Positions 58,545 to 62,318 of a stretch of DNA of 62,318 nucleotides are shown here, piece by piece. The DNA comes from Acidaminococcus sp. (GTDB lineage Bacteria > Bacillota > Negativicutes > Acidaminococcales > Acidaminococcaceae). Position 1 is the stretch's first letter. The number at the start of each line of letters is the position of its first letter. Location of the stretch: assembly GCA_019416065.1 (NCBI GenBank), contig DXYB01000009.1, positions 1 to 62,318 of the forward strand, given 5' to 3'. Under the pieces are notes generated by a model that made no database searches, was not told where the DNA came from, and saw nothing but the letters and a program-made list of their open reading frames with translations. The translations under genes and the position numbers were made by a program.

Positions 58545-60845
58545 TTAATCCAGGCCTTTTTTCTTGCGGTTGAAATTGATGAGACAACCGGCCTTGACAA
58601 TAGCTTTTTCTTCGTCATTCATGGGTTTCACATACAGTTCAATGGGCACAGCGCCACCATTTTTCACCACGTAGGCCGTGATATTTTGCATATCCCCGTC
58701 CATGGCTTTGCGGATTTCTGGTACGTAGATGTAATCGCCCACTTCAAAAGCAGTGGGTTCACCTTTCAGGTGGAAAGGAATCATCCCCCAATTCATCACG
58801 TTGCTCCGGTACCGCTTGGTCGCATAGTCCTGGGTAATGTTGGCAAGTCCGCCAATCACTCTCTGGCAGCTGGCAGCTTGTTCCCGGGCAGATCCATCAC
58901 CTGGTTTATTGGCATAGACCACGGAACCAATTTCCGTATTTTTCACAGTAGCATTGCCAGGCAATGCTTTCAGGGCATCAAATACTGCTTTTAGCTCAGC
59001 ATCGGCCAAAATATCCTTGCCGGCTTCCCGGGCTACTTCCACTTCTTTCACCGCTTTGGTACGGCCCACATATTTCGGATCCCGGCGGGACAGGGTAAAT
59101 TCTGCCAGTCCCAGCGGATTGGAACGATAGGAAGACGTTTCCCCGGAAGGAATCAATTCATCCGTAGTGGTCACCGGGTCCAGGATCTTGGAGCAGACTT
59201 TCAAAAGGATATTGTCTCCCAGTGCAGGCAGGGTAGGCCAATCTTTAATATTGGGGCCATACACCAATTCTTTTTGTTTGTCTGCCTTGCCAAAACCATA
59301 GTACACCCGAGCTTTATAGGGGCTCTCGTCGAAGTGATAGGCAGGTACATTCCCAAAGACTTCTGCGTATTCTTCTGCACTGGTAAGGCGTCCATTATTG
59401 GCAGCCGTCGCAGCAATGCTCCGGGCATCCATCAGTGCTACGGCGGACATTTGTCCCTGACCAGGTTTGGAACCTTCCCGGTTGGGGAAGTTACGGGTGG
59501 TATGGCGAATGGATAGACCATTATGATTAGGCGTATCCCCGGCGCCAAAGCACGGGCCGCAGAATGCGGTCTTAACCACCGCACCGGACGCCATGAGTTC
59601 CGTCAAATAGCCTTTTTTCATCAAATCCATGTATACTGGCATGGAAGAAGGATACACATTCAGCGCAAATTCGCCAGCACCGATGAATTTTCCTTTTAGC
59701 AAATTGGCCGCTTCCACCACGTTGGTATAGTTTCCGCCGGCACAGCCGCCAATCACGCCCTGTTGTACCTGGAGTTTCCCATCGTCTGCGATTTTATCCA
59801 GGAGGGTAAAGGTCGCCCGGCCTTGGGCCACTTTTTCTGCAGCCTTTTCCGTTTCCCGCAGGATATCTTGCAAATTATCCTGCAGCGTATCAATTTCATA
59901 GGCATTGGACGGATGGAACGGCATGGCAATCATGGGTTTTACAGTAGATAGATCAATGGATACCACCCCGTCGTAATAAGCCACGTCAGCAGGATTCAGT
60001 TCCTGGTAGTCTTTTTCTCTATGATGTTCTTTCAGGAAATCCCGGGTGTCTTCATCCGTTCTCCAAATGGAAGAAAGGCAGGTGGTTTCCGTGGTCATCA
60101 CGTCTACCCCGTTCCGGTAGTCCGTGGTCATACTGGAAACCCCAGGGCCAACAAATTCCATCACTTTGTTCTTTACATAGCCATTTTTGTACACGGCGCC
60201 GCAGATTGCCAGTGCAATATCATGAGGCCCCACCCAAGGTTTTGGAGCCCCGGTAAGATAAATGGCTACCACGCCAGGATACGGACTGTCCCAGGTATCT
60301 CCCAGAATTTGTTTATCCAGTTCGCCGCCGCCTTCGCCCACGGCCATGGTGCCCAGTGCACCGTAGCGGGTATGAGAGTCGGATCCCAGGATCATCTTGC
60401 CGCAGCCTGCATACATTTCCCGCATGTACTGGTGAATAACTGCCACATGAGGGGGGACGTACACGCCGCCGTATTTCTGGGCAGCGGAAAGGCCAAATAA
60501 ATGGTCATCTTCGTTAATGGTGCCGCCTACGGCGCACAGGGAATTATGGCAGCAGGTCAGGATGTAGGGCATAGGGAACTTATCCATGCCGGATGCTTTT
60601 GCCGTTTGGATGATCCCCACATAGGTAATATCGTGGCTGGTAAGATCATCAAAACGGATTTTTAAATCATCCATGGTATCGTTTTTGTTATGGGCCTTTA
60701 AAATCCCATAGGCGATCGTCCCTTTTTTGGCTTCTGCTTTGTCCAGGCTGCGTCCCAGTTCCTGTTCTGCTTTTGCTTTGTTTTCTTCCGGAATCATTTC
60801 TGTTCCGTGGAGCAGGTACCCACCGTTTTTGTACAGTTCAATCAT
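58545..60845 (-). CDS. aconitase-family hydratase
   Basis: 766 residues. Cluster ligands: one Cys in VIGGCAGGNYTN (canonical GSCTNS position) and two in FCGPCFG. The N-terminal domains and the C-terminal swivel domain (about 600-766) are present. Length is between bacterial AcnA (about 890) and mitochondrial-type (about 750) forms. Several motifs differ from canonical aconitase (for example TTETTCLSSIWRTDED), so isomerisation of citrate to isocitrate is likely but not proven. It follows the dehydrogenase gene by 53 bases. Confidence 0.85.
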   Translation of the reverse strand: MIELYKNGGYLLHGTEMIPEENKAKAEQELGRSLDKAEAKKGTIAYGILKAHNKNDTMDDLKIRFDDLTSHDITYVGIIQTAKASGMDKFPMPYILTCCHNSLCAVGGTINEDDHLFGLSAAQKYGGVYVPPHVAVIHQYMREMYAGCGKMILGSDSHTRYGALGTMAVGEGGGELDKQILGDTWDSPYPGVVAIYLTGAPKPWVGPHDIALAICGAVYKNGYVKNKVMEFVGPGVSSMTTDYRNGVDVMTTETTCLSSIWRTDEDTRDFLKEHHREKDYQELNPADVAYYDGVVSIDLSTVKPMIAMPFHPSNAYEIDTLQDNLQDILRETEKAAEKVAQGRATFTLLDKIADDGKLQVQQGVIGGCAGGNYTNVVEAANLLKGKFIGAGEFALNVYPSSMPVYMDLMKKGYLTELMASGAVVKTAFCGPCFGAGDTPNHNGLSIRHTTRNFPNREGSKPGQGQMSAVALMDARSIAATAANNGRLTSAEEYAEVFGNVPAYHFDESPYKARVYYGFGKADKQKELVYGPNIKDWPTLPALGDNILLKVCSKILDPVTTTDELIPSGETSSYRSNPLGLAEFTLSRRDPKYVGRTKAVKEVEVAREAGKDILADAELKAVFDALKALPGNATVKNTEIGSVVYANKPGDGSAREQAASCQRVIGGLANITQDYATKRYRSNVMNWGMIPFHLKGEPTAFEVGDYIYVPEIRKAMDGDMQNITAYVVKNGGAVPIELYVKPMNDEEKAIVKAGCLINFNRKKKGLD

Positions 60846-60898
60846 GTTTCTCTCCCCTTTTCTTAAATTTTCCCTTTATAAAAGTGTTAGCTATACCT

Positions 60899-62074
60899 TT
60901 ACATTCTATCCATAGTATCCAGCAGATAATCCGTAAATTCCGCAGAAGTGGCCCCATCCTTGTCGGTTGTAATCACCAGTTTCCGTTCTGTACGGGTGCA
61001 GACATCCAGCGCTTTCACCAGTTTTTCCTTCTTTTCCGGATACCCGATGTGGCTGATCATTTCGCCCATAGCCCGGATCAGGCTGCAAGGATCCGCATAC
61101 TGGGCACGATTGTGCTGCACCAGGAAGTTCCCCACGCCGTGAATGGCCTCAAAGAGGGCATATTGATCGCCGATATTGGAAGAGCTGGCAGTTCCTAGCC
61201 CGCCCTGGTATTCAGCGGCCACGTCGGTAACGATATCGCCGTACAGATTGGGCAGTACAAAAACTTGCATTCCTTTGGTAAATTCCGGATCCGTCAGTTT
61301 AGCAGCCATGGAATCCACCAATTCTTCCCGGACCGTAATGCCCGGGTATTCTTTTTCAATGGCGTGGGCCGTCTTTAAGAAGTTGCCATCCACCAGTTTC
61401 ACGATATTCGCCTTAGTGACCACGGTCACATTGTTCTTGCCATTATTTTTCGCAAACTCAAAAGCAGCCCGGATAATCCGGTCGGCTCCAGGACGACTCA
61501 GTACTTTGAAATCCACCGCCAAGTCATCGTTAACCTGAATGCCCTTATTGCCCCAGATGTATTCCCCTTCAATATTTTCCCGGAAGAAGGTCCAATCAAT
61601 GTCTTTTTCCGGAATGCGCACCGGCCGTACGGCCGCATACAGTTGGAGACTGCGGCGCAACAGGCTGTTAGCGCTCACCATATTGGGCCAGGGATCCCCT
61701 GCTCTAGGTGTTACAAACGGCCCTTTCACCAGCACATCACAGGCTTTACAAGCTTCTAGTACAGCATCCGGCAGGCTCTGGCCTTTTTTGGCTCGTTCTT
61801 CAATGGTCATACCCGGAATGGTTTTAAATTCCACTTTCCCGGCAGCCACTTCCTCTTTTAGCAGATAGTTTGCTACCCGCAGGGCTTGTTCCATCAGATA
61901 CGGCCCCGTGCCATCTCCGGGTAAAATCCCCACGGTCACATGGTTTAAGGTTTTAAAATTCTTTCGGCCGGGAGCATTTTTAATGCCTTCAATCCGTTTG
62001 AAATCTTCCCGGATAAGCGCCCCGAATTTTTCCATCGCTACTTGGATTTGTTGTTCCTGTTCCGCCGTTGTCAT
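60899..62074 (-). CDS. isocitrate/isopropylmalate dehydrogenase family protein
   Basis: 391 residues, beta-decarboxylating dehydrogenase fold. GILPGDGTGPYLMEQ begins the Rossmann part, the substrate loop is SANSLLRRSLQLYAAVRPVR, and LPNLYGDIVTDVAAEYQGG carries the metal Asp pair. The cofactor loop reads HGVGNFLVQHNRAQYADP in place of the usual HGSAPDIAG, so coenzyme choice is uncertain, NAD being the usual for this subgroup. With the aconitase-like gene it would make 2-oxoglutarate from citrate. GAGGAGG precedes ATG 62074. Confidence 0.88.
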   Translation of the reverse strand: MTTAEQEQQIQVAMEKFGALIREDFKRIEGIKNAPGRKNFKTLNHVTVGILPGDGTGPYLMEQALRVANYLLKEEVAAGKVEFKTIPGMTIEERAKKGQSLPDAVLEACKACDVLVKGPFVTPRAGDPWPNMVSANSLLRRSLQLYAAVRPVRIPEKDIDWTFFRENIEGEYIWGNKGIQVNDDLAVDFKVLSRPGADRIIRAAFEFAKNNGKNNVTVVTKANIVKLVDGNFLKTAHAIEKEYPGITVREELVDSMAAKLTDPEFTKGMQVFVLPNLYGDIVTDVAAEYQGGLGTASSSNIGDQYALFEAIHGVGNFLVQHNRAQYADPCSLIRAMGEMISHIGYPEKKEKLVKALDVCTRTERKLVITTDKDGATSAEFTDYLLDTMDRM

Positions 62075-62150
62075 GCTCTTTCCTCCTCTGCGATTTTCCA
62101 GATTTCCCCTATATAGATTGCGGTTTTATGGTTTTTTCTTTGATGATTTC

Positions 62151-62180
62151 ATTGTATCCGATTGCTCTGATAATTTCCAA
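62151..62180 (-). promoter_or_regulatory. possible promoter of the dehydrogenase-aconitase operon
   Basis: TTGGAA (62180-62175), 18 bases, TACAAT (62156-62151). The start near 62144 gives a 70-base leader. An ATTG-N13-CAAT dyad covers the -35 and could bind a regulator. Confidence 0.5.
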
Positions 62181-62264
62181 TATTTGTCCTCCCATAGGGG
62201 GTATCAGACATTTTCTATAGTTTTTTACTTTCTTTATAAACTTTCTCTTCTAGCAAAAAGCAGT

Positions 62265-62311
62265 TGTAAACGCTAATATAAAAGTGAACCATTTTGGACC
62301 CAAACGCTAAT
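62265..62311. repeat. repeated cre-like motif at the right edge
   Basis: AAACGCTAAT occurs at 62268-62277 and again at 62302-62311, a 34-base period (about three helical turns). The first copy, TGTAAACGCTAATA, matches the catabolite-responsive element consensus TGWAANCGNTNWCA at all but one fixed position. It lies more than 100 bases upstream of the dehydrogenase promoter and could act on that operon or on a gene beyond the window. Confidence 0.5.
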
Positions 62312-62318
62312 GAAAAAG

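Noticed and set aside
62310..62318. ATG AAA AAG at the extreme right edge on the plus strand, a possible gene start
   Set aside because: No Shine-Dalgarno sequence in the preceding bases and too little sequence to judge; the ATG overlaps the cre-like repeat.

Overview
This 62.3-kb window reads as a chromosomal segment of a diderm Firmicute, most likely class Negativicutes and plausibly near Acidaminococcus. The species-level guess is inference. Firmicute traits are a T-box leader, an L10 leader, sigma-H beside rlmB, and Na+-type bioenergetics. Diderm traits are an RND efflux pump with a lipoprotein-type periplasmic adaptor and several exported proteins. I saw no insertion sequence, prophage, CRISPR array or rRNA. 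Nearly all genes are intact, tightly packed and on the minus strand.

Left part (1-5.6 kb): a T-box riboswitch reads off the left edge (best fit: tRNA-Cys sensing, U73-type 3' end). Next, in transcription order from the right, come five tRNA genes (Thr-Tyr-fMet-Thr-Met), tuf, rpmG, secE, nusG, rplK, rplA, an L10 leader, rplJ and rplL. rpoB does not follow rplL. A perfect TTGACA-17-TATAAT promoter drives the tRNA-tuf unit.

5.6-14.3 kb: uppP, a pfkA with a mixed phosphoryl-donor signature, an orphan BrxF-like P-loop protein, sigH, rlmB, a flavodiiron protein, and an alanine:cation symporter translationally coupled to a YddA-type ABC transporter.

14.4-30.7 kb: an acrAB-like RND pump, an exported FG-GAP/DUF3298 protein, a GlcD-type FAD oxidoreductase, hydE with a phosphoribosyltransferase, two exact DnaA boxes, a 104-aa unknown gene, and a polyphosphate module (ppk1, a degenerate Ppx overlapping it, and a divergent intact Ppx). 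A LysR gene closes the block.

30.8-47.4 kb: a ferredoxin with a structured leader, a TRIC-type channel, a split ThrE exporter, and a run of uracil-DNA-glycosylase, ABC-F, galE, phosphomannomutase and a 335-aa unknown membrane-anchored protein. The last is divergent from a 185-aa exported unknown. Then come an IlvD/Edd-family dehydratase, LysR and GntP cassette (probable sugar-acid use) and a five-gene operon of envelope and housekeeping genes.

47.4-62.3 kb: a MocR-family regulator lacking the PLP lysine, a complete nine-gene V-type ATPase operon whose rotor subunit carries all five Na+-ligand positions, a LysR regulator, and an aconitase-like/isocitrate-dehydrogenase-like pair, both unusual in sequence. 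A repeated cre-like motif lies upstream at the right edge.

The clearest points for follow-up are the Na+ rotor signature, the MocR Lys-to-Arg change, the orphan BrxF-like NTPase, the paired DnaA boxes, the degenerate Ppx paralog, the aconitase/IDH pair and the tRNA-tuf layout. I found no clear-cut new defence or mobile system.
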